Shown here: in pieces, positions 51,075 through 59,159 of the stretch
Numbering within the stretch: the stretch's first letter is position 1
Layout: the number at the start of each line of letters is the position of its first letter
Source of the DNA: Pseudobdellovibrionaceae bacterium
GTDB lineage: Bacteria; Bdellovibrionota; FAC87; UBA2466; JACKAF01
Assembly: GCA_020635235.1 (NCBI GenBank)
Contig: JACKAF010000003.1
Span: 62,001-126,000, forward strand
Reading direction: 5' to 3'
Length of the DNA stretch: 64,000 nucleotides
Position numbers and translations under genes: made by a program
Notes under the pieces: generated by a model
Told to the model about the DNA's origin: nothing
Database searches by the model: none
The model's input: the letters and a program-made list of their open reading frames with translations, nothing else

Positions 51075-52583
51075 ATGCTTGTTCGAAAGTCGTTTCTGGC
51101 TTGGGCTTTTTCTCTCTTTTTCTTGTTGCAGTTACCGGGTCTCTCCGCTGAAAAACCGGAAAAGTGTGAACTTGCTGTCATTGGTGGGGGGCCGGCGGGT
51201 GTGTACCTGAGCTACCGTTTGGCGGATAGCTATGGGCGCGGCCTCTGCTTGTTTGAGATAAGTGACCACCTGGGTGGCCGTATGACGGACGAGGAGCTTG
51301 GCGGTGCTTTCGTAGGTACCGGCGCACGCCGGGTCAATGAAAAGCAAGACTATGTGATTGAATTGGCTAGGGAGCTTGGCGTGACCTTGGAAGCCGTTCC
51401 CCAGCGAAGCCAATTGATTTTTTACAAAGGTGTTCATGGCTACGCCTCTAAGGACTTCGTTGCGCTCTACCCTCGACTAAAGGCATTTGGTCCACTTGAT
51501 GACGATCCGAATACCGCACTGGACGACGAGTTGTGGTCGCTCCTGTCGAGCTCCATTAAGCAGGATCCAGAACTTGGTAAGAAGTATCCGCTCCTCAACG
51601 ACTATATCCTGCACGTTTTTGAAGCGCGGTTTAAGGACAGAAACACAGCCGAGGACGCCTTTTCTTACTTCCGGGGAATGAACCGATTTCAGGCCGAGTT
51701 CAAACTTCCAACTGCGACAGCCAACTACTTCGAATACATTGAGAAGGAAAACGAAACGGGTCCCGAAAATTTCTACCCTAAGGGCGGCATGCACACATTC
51801 GTAAAACGAATGGACGAAGCTGTTCACGACAAGATCCGCATTTTTCTGAAAGAAGGACTTAAACAGCTTGAGAAAGCGCCGGAAGGTTATGAGCTAAGAA
51901 CTACCGCCGGTAATGTGTTCGTGGCCGGCAAAGTGGTTTTGGCCATTCCCAAGGTTAGCTTGAGTAAGGTCGGAGGGGGATTGATAGCGGAGATTCGAAA
52001 GGCCCCGCAATTTGAGAGTATCCTCCCCGTTCCCATTGTGGTTATTAACCAATTATGGAAAGACGCGTGGTGGGAAAAGGCAAAGGATCCAAACAATACC
52101 AGCGCTTCAGGGCAGGTGTGGCGTGCGTGGAGCAGCGACTCGTGCGTGAATCACGTTGAAATTCCTCAGGAGGCCTACCTTTCCGAAAGAGAGAAAAAAC
52201 CAACGCGTTCGGTTTACAGTGATGATCCTAACTGTAATGCGCTTTGGACCAAACTTTTTTATGAAAAGGGAATTGCTGGCGTTGAAGAGGAAGTCGTAAA
52301 AGGGCTTCAGGAAGTCTTCAATCATCCAAAACACCCACTCAAAGTTCCAAAACCACTCGCGACGACGTTTCACTACTGGCCCGCTGGTTGGTACTATGCC
52401 CACAAGAACTCCAAGTATAGCAACGCCGAGATTGCCGAGTGGTCGCGTCAACCGCTTAAAGATCACCCAGATTTGATGCTCGTCGGGGAAGGTTATTGGC
52501 TCGATAGACCAGGTTGGAGCGAGGGTGCCTATTTTTCTGCCGATGCGCTAATAGAGTCTCGAAAACTGAAAAGGCAAAAGTAG
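51075..52583 (+). CDS. Exported flavin-containing amine oxidase-like protein
   Basis: 502 residues from ATG 51075 (GGGAG upstream at 51065-51069). A Sec signal peptide (SFLAWAFSLFFLLQLPGLSAE) precedes the FAD-binding loop CELAVIGGGPAGVYLSYRL and the GG motif DHLGGRM. The C-terminal flavin motif is LMLVGEGYWLDRPGWSEGAYFSA. Members oxidise amines or act as desaturases. Export of a flavoprotein by Sec implies FAD is loaded outside the cytoplasm, which is uncommon. Substrate unknown. Confidence 0.8.
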   Translation: MLVRKSFLAWAFSLFFLLQLPGLSAEKPEKCELAVIGGGPAGVYLSYRLADSYGRGLCLFEISDHLGGRMTDEELGGAFVGTGARRVNEKQDYVIELARELGVTLEAVPQRSQLIFYKGVHGYASKDFVALYPRLKAFGPLDDDPNTALDDELWSLLSSSIKQDPELGKKYPLLNDYILHVFEARFKDRNTAEDAFSYFRGMNRFQAEFKLPTATANYFEYIEKENETGPENFYPKGGMHTFVKRMDEAVHDKIRIFLKEGLKQLEKAPEGYELRTTAGNVFVAGKVVLAIPKVSLSKVGGGLIAEIRKAPQFESILPVPIVVINQLWKDAWWEKAKDPNNTSASGQVWRAWSSDSCVNHVEIPQEAYLSEREKKPTRSVYSDDPNCNALWTKLFYEKGIAGVEEEVVKGLQEVFNHPKHPLKVPKPLATTFHYWPAGWYYAHKNSKYSNAEIAEWSRQPLKDHPDLMLVGEGYWLDRPGWSEGAYFSADALIESRKLKRQK

Positions 52584-52593
52584 CCGATCCGTA

Positions 52594-53232
52594 CTACAGT
52601 TTTTCCAAGATATAGACCGTCTCCTTCGATTGAACCGCCGCCAGTTTGGGTTCTTTTGCGAGACGGGTTTCGATCGTTTTGATCGAAAATCTTTGCGAAT
52701 ATAGGGTTTCAATGTCTTTGGTAGACACACTAAACGGCGGCCCTTCCATCTTGCTTTGATCATAGTCAAAGGAGATGAGGAGTTGTTTGCCTCCTGGTTT
52801 TAGCGCGGCCGTCAGCTTATCCACATAGCTTCTACGCATTTCTTTGGGAAGCGCGACAAGGGCGGCTCTGTCATAAATGAAATCGTACTGCTCTATTTCA
52901 GCGAACTCGAAAAAGTCTCCACAACTGAGTTCGAGGTCTCCCGAGACGTAGTCCGTAAACACTCCCCTCTTTTTGGGTTCGGGTTTGGGTAGCGTATTCT
53001 CATCAAAGAAGGCCTCTATCGCCTTTTCATACAGCTCAAAACCGTGAACCTTCAGTCCCGCCTGACGTAGCCAGAGAAGGTCCAGGCTTTTCCCGCACAG
53101 CGGGACCAGGACTCTCTGACCAGGCTGTGCACCCAACTTACTCCAGTACTTCACCAGAAATTCGTGAAAGTCTTTTTGGTGAAAGGCTGTACTGCCTTCC
53201 TCCCACCGCTCTATCCAAAACTTAGGTTCCAT
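52594..53232 (-). CDS. tpm: Thiopurine S-methyltransferase family protein
   Basis: 212 residues from ATG 53232. Family features: PKFWIERWEEGSTAFHQ at the start, VLVPLCGKSLDLLWLRQAGLKVHGFEL as SAM site, and YDFIYDRAALVALPKEMRRSYVDKL. Bacterial homologues methylate selenium or tellurium compounds and thiols. It converges with the amine oxidase gene (10 bp apart). Confidence 0.92.
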   Translation of the reverse strand: MEPKFWIERWEEGSTAFHQKDFHEFLVKYWSKLGAQPGQRVLVPLCGKSLDLLWLRQAGLKVHGFELYEKAIEAFFDENTLPKPEPKKRGVFTDYVSGDLELSCGDFFEFAEIEQYDFIYDRAALVALPKEMRRSYVDKLTAALKPGGKQLLISFDYDQSKMEGPPFSVSTKDIETLYSQRFSIKTIETRLAKEPKLAAVQSKETVYILEKL

Positions 53233-53304
53233 GTTTGAATTGTACAAGATAACGCCGATTACTACCTGCCGGCAATCGCCCCTTGGACTAACGGAGGAAA
53301 ACCC

Positions 53305-53526
53305 ATGATGGAACTGCTCTCGCGGTTACCTTGGAAACTCATCATCCTGCTGTGCCTGACCTTGGGACTCGCCCCTTTCAGGCCGCCCCATATCGTTGAA
53401 AAACTCGGTATGCTCTTTCGCGGCGAGCTTAGCCGTCCCATCGACTGGTTCGACCTGTTCTTGCACGGGACTCCTTGGATCTTGCTGTTCTTGAAGGCTG
53501 TAACGGCAATAAAGAAGAATGGGTGA
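53305..53526 (+). CDS. Small two-segment membrane protein
   Basis: 73 residues, with GGAGG upstream of ATG 53305. Two hydrophobic segments flank a conserved stretch (LAPFRPPHIVEKLGMLFRGELSRPIDWFDLFLHGTPWILLFLK). Similar 70-residue proteins occur in many proteobacteria, sometimes labelled RND transporter without evidence. Function unknown. Confidence 0.75.
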   Translation: MMELLSRLPWKLIILLCLTLGLAPFRPPHIVEKLGMLFRGELSRPIDWFDLFLHGTPWILLFLKAVTAIKKNG

Positions 53527-53531
53527 GAAAG

Positions 53532-53604
53532 TGGAGGCGAGGGGGATCGAACCCCTGACCCCTAGCTTGCAAAGCTAGTGCTCTCCCAGCTGAGCTACGC
53601 CCCC
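53532..53604 (-). tRNA. tRNA-Ala (TGC anticodon)
   Basis: 73 nt, CCA not encoded. The acceptor arm pairs GGGGGCG with CGCCTCC (one G-U), discriminator A. The D arm (AGCTCAGCTGGGAGAGC), anticodon loop TTTGCAA and T loop GGTTCGATCCC are standard. It is the only tRNA in the window and is not linked to rRNA here or to an integrated element. Confidence 0.97.
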
Positions 53605-53733
53605 ACAGTGAGTCTCCCTGCTCACGAGAAACAGAGATACTTAAGTGGTTCCCATTAGTTAATTCAGGCAAGCCTCTTTGTCCAGCTTTGTTGCTTCCAG
53701 TGGAGGGCACTTTGTGCTATCTCCGGCAGGGTC

Positions 53734-54591
53734 ATGAGACAGATACTCGGCTCTTTGGGCTTGTTTTTTGTAGTGGTTGGCGCCTTCGGGTGCCCGGATG
53801 GGGACGATTTTGCCCGGGCGGGCTTTTCCGAGGTGTATGCGCGCATCCATGCGGCCACACTAGCGCGTCTTCAGGAGATGGATCCCAGGATTGTTGGGGT
53901 GCGCCCATTTGATGCCCAGGAGACGGTCGTCAAGGTAGAGATCGACTACGGCAACGAAAAAAAAGTTTTAGTGCACACCTATTTTATGGGCTTTGCCGAC
54001 AAACACCTACTCTCCTACGACGTCCAGGTGGATGAAGGCTTCAGAGAGCGCGGCCTTTCCAAGCTCATGCTGGCCCACTTTCTTCTTACCCGCCCTGACG
54101 TGGCCCACGCGGAGGCTCAGCTTCTTGAAACCAGTGAAGTGGCTTTTCTTGTGGCCGTCCAAGAAAAAAGAACCGGAAGAGATCTTATAGATAGGGTGAA
54201 AAGAATCGACCCGAATGGGCCCGAGGTAACCGCCCTCCGAAGAAGCTTCATACGTGCCAACATCCGTTTTAGCGAAGTCGATGATGTGGCTAAGACGAGA
54301 GAGAACATTTTGATCGCGGCGCTGGATAACCCACTCACCCACGCACAGATCGCCGTCGGGATGGGCAGGCTAAAGCGTGTTATTGTCGCGATGCCGGACA
54401 ACGAGGAGCGCAACCTCGACATCCGCCTCGAATTCGATCGGGGCGTCTTGGCGGAAGGGGATCATGGCAAAGTAGAAGTGATCCTTGCCGAACTTGGAAG
54501 CCACGAAACTATCCGTGGCCCCTCGGTACCCTTCTTGCGATTGCTACCATCTGGACTCATCCAGCAGGGCATTGAACAGCTGCTCCGCTAA
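53734..54591 (+). CDS. Exported protein of unknown function
   Basis: 285 residues. The start has a hydrophobic signal (ILGSLGLFFVVVGAFGC) ending in a possible but imperfect lipobox. A segment FRERGLSKLMLAHFLL faintly recalls the acetyl-CoA loop of GNAT acetyltransferases, and the C-terminal half has alternating charged beta-strand patterns. I do not recognise the family. No clear ribosome site; AGGGTC lies just upstream. Confidence 0.6.
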   Translation: MRQILGSLGLFFVVVGAFGCPDGDDFARAGFSEVYARIHAATLARLQEMDPRIVGVRPFDAQETVVKVEIDYGNEKKVLVHTYFMGFADKHLLSYDVQVDEGFRERGLSKLMLAHFLLTRPDVAHAEAQLLETSEVAFLVAVQEKRTGRDLIDRVKRIDPNGPEVTALRRSFIRANIRFSEVDDVAKTRENILIAALDNPLTHAQIAVGMGRLKRVIVAMPDNEERNLDIRLEFDRGVLAEGDHGKVEVILAELGSHETIRGPSVPFLRLLPSGLIQQGIEQLLR

Positions 54592-54609
54592 GGGCAGTTT
54601 CTGAAAAAC

Positions 54610-55749
54610 CTAATGGATGCCTAGAACTCTTCGTCCTATTTTTTGAAAACGTCGTTCGACCACTTCGTAATATACAACCGACACCAGCAGATTCCCCGCG
54701 ATGAAAAGCGCACCGGGCAGTAGCGGGCTAGCTACTAGAGCCCTGTGGTAGCTATCGGGTAAGAGTCTGTCGAGAACCATGTGAAAAATATAAAGGGCGT
54801 AGCTTGCGTTGCCTAAGACGACGAGTGGTCGAGAGCCAAAAAATCTGGCCAGGACGGTATCCGGAAACATCGAGACCATCAACAATAGAATTGCCGCCAA
54901 AGGGGCCATCAGGCCGTTGTGAAGAAGAAAATACGGGATTTGTGGACTCACCGAGCAGATGCCCACGATTAAGCCTGCGGAAAGCCATTGAAGAGCGCTG
55001 CCAATACGTTCTGAGAAAAAGGCGAGCTCTGTTCTTAATGTCAAAAAGCGGCTTGCAAGCAGACCAATCAGGAACTCGTGAAGATGCATCACCGGAAAGA
55101 ACTTTACGAATTCTGTGGAGAAGTCGCCCAGCGTGGAATTTGCCGCAAGATATTCGCTGAGCGGTTTATTATGAAGGAAAACCAGAGTTTCGCTGAGTCC
55201 GAGACAATAGAGAACAAGTATCAAAAGAACGATTCGCCCCGGCCTTTGCACGCGAAGCACCGATCCCGCAACAAAAGGGAATAGCATGTAAAAGAACGCT
55301 TCTACCGACAGGGACCAGGCCGGTGGATTCCAAAGCATGGCGATTGGAGGGTACCAGCTCTGGCCTAGAGCGAGGGCCAAGCTTGCGCCGCCAAAGGCCC
55401 TAGGATTGAATGCACCGGATGAAAGCTGGAACCAAATGAAGGCTACGAGTCCGGGAAGGATACTGATGAAGTAGCTCGGGTAGATGCGCAGCAGACGTGC
55501 CTTCCAAAACCGTCGGCGCGCCTTCGGAAGCGGTAGCTGCCCCAAATAGGAGTAGCCAATCACAAAGCCTGAAAGCACGAAAAAAAAACTGACGCCCGTG
55601 TAGCCGGCGCCTACCCAATTTCGCAGCCATTCATTCTCCACCAATTTTCCTGCCTGGAAAGTGTGGAATGCTATGACATGAAAAGCCGCAAAAAAACGTA
55701 GGCCGGAAACGGCTCTCAGAAAAGGCCTAACGGTAGATGCTCCCAACAT
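54610..55749 (-). CDS. Acyltransferase 3 (OafA-like) membrane protein
   Basis: 379 residues with about ten membrane segments. The N-terminal catalytic histidine motif is GLRFFAAFHVIAFH, followed by FFFVLSGFVIGYSYL and, in the middle, WNPPAWSLSVEAFFYMLFPF. These enzymes acetylate sugars of LPS, capsule or peptidoglycan at the inner membrane. It is monocistronic here and far from the glycan cluster. Confidence 0.92.
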   Translation of the reverse strand: MLGASTVRPFLRAVSGLRFFAAFHVIAFHTFQAGKLVENEWLRNWVGAGYTGVSFFFVLSGFVIGYSYLGQLPLPKARRRFWKARLLRIYPSYFISILPGLVAFIWFQLSSGAFNPRAFGGASLALALGQSWYPPIAMLWNPPAWSLSVEAFFYMLFPFVAGSVLRVQRPGRIVLLILVLYCLGLSETLVFLHNKPLSEYLAANSTLGDFSTEFVKFFPVMHLHEFLIGLLASRFLTLRTELAFFSERIGSALQWLSAGLIVGICSVSPQIPYFLLHNGLMAPLAAILLLMVSMFPDTVLARFFGSRPLVVLGNASYALYIFHMVLDRLLPDSYHRALVASPLLPGALFIAGNLLVSVVYYEVVERRFQKIGRRVLGIH

Positions 55750-55816
55750 AAGTATCCGTAAGCTCGAAAAGAGTAGAGTGTTTTTATTGTACTTGCTACG
55801 GTGCTGGGGCGAAACA

Positions 55817-56098
55817 CTATTCCACAGGTTTCGTGCTGGGTCCTTCGTCTTCCAAAGAAGTGATGAACTTCAGAGTTTCCTCGGGGCTCAACTCTAAACC
55901 CAGAACAATCCGGCGCACGGACGAAATGGAAAGAGCGGTTTTTCCGGACATGATTCTGGAGAGTGACGCCGCACTGAGCTCCAAATCCCGGGCCAAGGCT
56001 CGCAAGGAATAGTGCGGGTTCCTCTCTTTGCGACGACCTAGCTCCTGCATCAATACCATTCGATAGAATTTATTTTCTTTTTCCACCTTTAGCTCCAA
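55817..56098 (-). CDS. Short TIGR02147-like HTH DNA-binding protein
   Basis: 93 residues, mostly one helix-turn-helix: FYRMVLMQELGRRKERNPHYSLRALARDLELSAASLSRIMSGKTALS. This matches the N-terminal domain of TIGR02147 proteins, a family known mainly from Fibrobacter and Bdellovibrio relatives and normally about 270 residues long. The C-terminal domain is missing, leaving a stand-alone repressor-like protein. Three phased repeats upstream (56199-56270) may be its operators. TTTAAA-N16-TATACT on the minus strand is a possible promoter. Confidence 0.75.
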   Translation of the reverse strand: MELKVEKENKFYRMVLMQELGRRKERNPHYSLRALARDLELSAASLSRIMSGKTALSISSVRRIVLGLELSPEETLKFITSLEDEGPSTKPVE

Positions 56099-56198
56099 CT
56101 TCTGCCGCCTGCCCAGTCTCCAGTATAGCTAGCGTCTGTTGCATTTAAACACCCATGGAGTTGTCGCGAAAGATAGTATTCGGGCTGTCTTCGGCTTT

Positions 56199-56270
56199 GT
56201 TACAAAACCGAAAGTGCTAGTTACAACTCAGAAACAAAGTCGCGGGAGTTGTTACGATTCGGAAACAAAT
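56199..56270. repeat. Three helically phased direct repeats
   Basis: Imperfect copies with pattern GTTAC-N4-C-N-GAAA begin at 56199, 56220 and 56251; the last two extend to GAAACAAA. Spacings of 21 and 31 bp equal two and three DNA turns, putting all on one face of the helix. They lie upstream of the HTH gene, consistent with operator sites. Confidence 0.55.
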
Positions 56271-56289
56271 GGGATAGAAAAAAAGGAAA

Positions 56290-56309
56290 GGGGCGGCCTT
56301 AGCCGCCCC
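56290..56309 (-). terminator. Intrinsic terminator of the 56318 gene
   Basis: GGGGCGGC and GCCGCCCC form an 8-bp stem with a 4-nt loop. On the minus strand it is followed by TTTCCTTTTTTT and lies 8 bp after the stop of the gene at 56318-56842. Confidence 0.8.
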
Positions 56310-56317
56310 GGAAGGAA

Positions 56318-56842
56318 TTAGTGACTGGAAACTGCTTGATGGGTCAATGCGTTTAGCTGACCGATCAATTGGTAGGCAATAAGCTTTAGGTGTTCTTGCT
56401 CAGGCGTTACGTGCAGATGCGCCCAGCAACCTCGCTGAGTCTGTACCTGACGAAGTTCACCTGTGAATCCAATCTCCCGATCGTAGCCGGAACGCACAGA
56501 AAGATCTTCAGAGGGGCCCGGAGGTGCGATCATCATGCAAACAATATCCTGTCTTCGAATGTCTAGTTTGGCGTTGCTGAGTTGAATGCTTTCAAAAAGC
56601 ATTTTTGTGTAGAGCTCATCGGTGAGCGAAACCCGGATAGTATCTTGGGTGATCACATCTTCTTGAAACAGGTTTGCGTTCTGCACCAAGTGAGTCGAGA
56701 TGATGAGTTCGCGGTTGTCATCAAGCTGGGTGATGGCATAACGATCGTAACTCAACTTTACAGGCAACTGGGCAATTGTCTGTGCGAAAACATTGTTGGA
56801 AAATCCGACTAGGATGAAGAGAGAAAAAACAAACTGCTTCAT
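56318..56842 (-). CDS. Exported protein of unknown function
   Basis: 174 residues with a clear signal peptide (FVFSLFILVGFSNNVFAQ) and AGGAG at the ribosome site. The mature part has two cysteines (CMMIAPPGPSED and GCWAHLHV) that could form a disulfide. No family recognised. It is divergent from the gene at 57118, and CTATAAA upstream may serve as -10. Confidence 0.7.
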   Translation of the reverse strand: MKQFVFSLFILVGFSNNVFAQTIAQLPVKLSYDRYAITQLDDNRELIISTHLVQNANLFQEDVITQDTIRVSLTDELYTKMLFESIQLSNAKLDIRRQDIVCMMIAPPGPSEDLSVRSGYDREIGFTGELRQVQTQRGCWAHLHVTPEQEHLKLIAYQLIGQLNALTHQAVSSH

Positions 56843-57051
56843 GGCAAAAACTCCTAAAAAATCTTGCCGCGTGTTTGCGGCTTGAGTCCTTTATAGGCCT
56901 GCTCGAACATAATCAAAAATTATTAGTTCTCATGTCGGGTGATTAATTTTTCTTCTGATATGTGGGACGAGTTTGGCACCGGTTCCAGATTGGCGGGGCC
57001 AAAACGCGCCGGGTCAAGTTCGTTTCGTGCGTGGCGATCGGGAATTTTCGT

Positions 57052-57067
57052 TGGCATCGTATTTGCT
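57052..57067 (+). promoter_or_regulatory. Sigma-54 promoter of the 57118 gene
   Basis: TGGCATCGTATTTGCT has GG-N10-GC and differs from the element at 63134 by three bases within the 5-bp spacer only. Predicted start near 57078, leader about 40 nt. Confidence 0.68.
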
Positions 57068-57117
57068 TTTTGGCCTATGCGTTCCCGCTAACGGGAAAAA
57101 TTTTTAGGAGAACGAAA

Positions 57118-57627
57118 ATGAAGAAACTTGGATTACTAGCAATTAGCTTGAGCGTTTTGGCCAGTGCAACATCTTTTGGAATCTATGATCCCACTTGGGA
57201 GCGTCCGGTTCAGCGTGCTGGCTTGAATGAAGCCTTCACACACGAAGCTTTCGAGTATCCGGTCGCGAGCGAATTGACCTTGCACAAACGTGATGGACAG
57301 CGCAAGGCCACCGTTTTCTCTCTAACGGAAGATACAGGGATACGTTGCGTAATGGCGCCTTGCCCATCTTTCAAAACTTCACTCTTTCAGATCGTTGGCG
57401 TTCGTAGAGTTGATCGCCTTCGCGTCGAATACAAAGCAGTCGAACTGCCGCGCGTTGAAGACAATGGGAAAATCGTGAATGGCGGCCGTAGTTTGGATGT
57501 CGTCGACTTCGCTGGTTTTCAACAGCAGTGGAATGTACGCGTCAGAGGGATCGAAGGCCGTAGCCGCAACTATGTCGGGTATCCCGAAGCGGTGGTTACC
57601 ATTCAATCACTCGAAGCGGGCGAGTAA
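57118..57627 (+). CDS. Exported protein of unknown function
   Basis: 169 residues from ATG 57118 (AGGAG upstream). Signal peptide KKLGLLAISLSVLASATSFG. The mature domain is a small beta-rich fold with GIRCVMAPCPSF, a cysteine pair around a Met-Ala-Pro, also seen in other secreted proteins of this size. No function known. Sigma-54 promoter upstream and terminator directly downstream make it a monocistronic unit. Confidence 0.72.
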   Translation: MKKLGLLAISLSVLASATSFGIYDPTWERPVQRAGLNEAFTHEAFEYPVASELTLHKRDGQRKATVFSLTEDTGIRCVMAPCPSFKTSLFQIVGVRRVDRLRVEYKAVELPRVEDNGKIVNGGRSLDVVDFAGFQQQWNVRVRGIEGRSRNYVGYPEAVVTIQSLEAGE

Positions 57628-57644
57628 GTCTCTCGCGTTATTCC

Positions 57645-57677
57645 AAAAGCCGATCCTCTCTGCGAGGATCGGCTTTT
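57645..57677. terminator. Bidirectional intrinsic terminator
   Basis: A perfect 14-bp stem (AAAAGCCGATCCTC / GAGGATCGGCTTTT) with a 5-nt loop sits between the convergent genes ending at 57627 and 57685; six T follow on the plus strand. Confidence 0.88.
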
Positions 57678-57684
57678 TTCTTTT

Positions 57685-58146
57685 CTAGGCGACCTTCTTT
57701 TTTCCGTGCATGTTACGCCGGAAAAGTTTCTCGTTGTGTGCGGTAGAGACGACGGACAGTTGAGCCAGTTCATGAGCGAGCAACTCGAAAACGTCGGCCA
57801 TGGATACCATGCCTACCGGTCTATTCTTCTTGTCGATTATTACTAAGCGGCGGATCTCCTTCTCTTTCATTTTCTCGGTGAGCTCGAGGATTGAAGCTTC
57901 TTCACTGATGGTTTGGACGGGAGAGGACATGATATCTTGGGCGCTAACGCCTTCGCAGTCGACTTCGTCGCTGAGACAGCGGACAACGAGGTCTCGATCG
58001 GTGATAAATCCGATGGCCTCGGGGCCCTCCATGACGACGACCGCACCGACTTTTTCCTTCTTCATCAAACGGGCAATATCAGTCCCCGTTGCGGTAGGTT
58101 TGCAAGAGATTATCTCCAAATTTTCGACAAAGTTTTTCAAAGACAC
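57685..58146 (-). CDS. Two-CBS-domain protein
   Basis: 153 residues from a GTG at 58146, with AGGAGG 6 nt upstream (minus-strand complement of 58153-58158); the longer open frame to 58281 crosses the promoter. Two CBS repeats: TATGTDIARLMKKEKVGAVVVMEGPEAIGFITDRDLV and SILELTEKMKEKEIRRLVIIDKKNRPVGMVSMADV. Stand-alone CBS pairs bind adenine nucleotides and act as energy or stress sensors. It has its own sigma-54 promoter. Confidence 0.87.
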   Translation of the reverse strand: MSLKNFVENLEIISCKPTATGTDIARLMKKEKVGAVVVMEGPEAIGFITDRDLVVRCLSDEVDCEGVSAQDIMSSPVQTISEEASILELTEKMKEKEIRRLVIIDKKNRPVGMVSMADVFELLAHELAQLSVVSTAHNEKLFRRNMHGKKKVA

Positions 58147-58183
58147 AGTAGACCTCCTAGAAAATGGTTCTAGGTCTTTAATT

Positions 58184-58199
58184 TGCAAACTTTGTACCG
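58184..58199 (-). promoter_or_regulatory. Sigma-54 promoter of the CBS-domain gene
   Basis: The minus strand reads CGGTACAAAGTTTGCA: GG-N10-GC with perfect TTGCA. Predicted start near 58172, leader about 26 nt. Confidence 0.68.
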
Positions 58200-58278
58200 C
58201 CGCCAGAAAGAATATAGGCGTTCTGAAGGTTGATTCTGTCCTCGAACTGATACAAAGCGCCTCAAAAAGTAACAACAA

Positions 58279-58310
58279 CAATCCACTCTTCTGTGGATTA
58301 AGGTGGATTG
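58279..58310. promoter_or_regulatory. GTGGATT dyad and direct repeat, candidate enhancer
   Basis: AATCCAC (58280-58286) and GTGGATT (58293-58299) form a dyad, and a further GTGGATTG is at 58303-58310, one helical turn on. The cluster is about 105-140 bp upstream of the predicted CBS-gene start. Confidence 0.45.
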
Positions 58311-58311
58311 T

Positions 58312-58578
58312 TTAGGGCGTTGATGTCTTCGGCTTGGTTTCTGTGATCGATTTGGGCTTATCGGCAGGCATGGGTAGCGTGCCCAGGGCGAACCCCGCAA
58401 TGAGACCCGCCAGAAAGGCGAAGAAAAGTAGGTAGAGTTTGGGGACTTCTAAAAAGGTCCAAAAAAGAACGCGTACGTTTGCGGGCTCCAAGTTTTGCAG
58501 GCCGATGATCAGGAGCATCAGGCACAGGAAAAGGATGGCTGTGAGTTTAGGGCCCAATAATTTGAAAAACTTCTTCAT
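58312..58578 (-). CDS. LapA-domain membrane protein
   Basis: 88 residues from ATG 58578. Two hydrophobic segments (LTAILFLCLMLLIIGLQN and LYLLFFAFLAGLIAGFALGTL) with the QNLEPANVRVLFW link typical of LapA/DUF1049 proteins, which in E. coli help recruit the LPS-assembly factor LapB. The C-terminus is a short Lys/Thr-rich tail without the usual coiled coil. Confidence 0.8.
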   Translation of the reverse strand: MKKFFKLLGPKLTAILFLCLMLLIIGLQNLEPANVRVLFWTFLEVPKLYLLFFAFLAGLIAGFALGTLPMPADKPKSITETKPKTSTP

Positions 58579-58685
58579 AGATATGCGGCACACCGTATCA
58601 CTGCCCGAGAGGCGGATCTACTGTTTTTGTATCGACCCAAGTTCTTGATGTTTGAGGGTTTTTCCCGCACTATGGGAGCTTGGCG

Positions 58686-59159
58686 ATGAAAAAGAAGAAA
58701 GAAAAACAGCTGATTGGCTGGCGCGAATGGATTGCGCTGCCCGACCTGGGGATCGAGAAGCTTAAGGTCAAGGTGGATTCCGGTGCCCGTACTTCAGCAC
58801 TGCACGCCACCGACATCGAGTACTATGAGCGAGCGGGTCAGCCGATGGTGCGATTCAAGGTGTCCCCACTTCAGGACACTTCGCGGGGGCAAAAGCTCGT
58901 CCACGCCCATTTGGTCGGCAAGAAGGTGGTCAAGAGCTCCATCGGCATCAGCACACGACGCCCGACCATCCTGACAAGTGCTCGGATCGGCGAGCGGAAG
59001 TTTGAAATCCACGTCACCCTCATCAACCGCGACATGATGGGTTTCCGGATGCTTTTGGGGAGAGAGGCCTTGCGCGGGCGGTTTTTGATTGATACTGAGC
59101 AATCATTCCTGCAGAACCCGGAGCGCAAGAAGAAGCTTCGAAAAAGAGGGTCCAAATGA
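58686..59159 (+). CDS. RimB-like zinc protease family protein
   Basis: 157 residues. ATG 58686 follows GGGAG. The aspartic-protease-like motif KVDSGARTSALHA near residue 33 and the C-terminal LLGREALRGRFLIDTE match the PF05618 family encoded next to rimK. In pseudomonads RimB trims glutamate tails added by RimK to ribosomal protein S6. It overlaps rimK by 4 bp. Confidence 0.85.
   Translation: MKKKKEKQLIGWREWIALPDLGIEKLKVKVDSGARTSALHATDIEYYERAGQPMVRFKVSPLQDTSRGQKLVHAHLVGKKVVKSSIGISTRRPTILTSARIGERKFEIHVTLINRDMMGFRMLLGREALRGRFLIDTEQSFLQNPERKKKLRKRGSK

Noticed and set aside
53532..53604. tRNA gene as an attachment site of an integrated element
   Set aside because: No integrase, no direct repeat of the tRNA 3' end and no mobile genes on either side.
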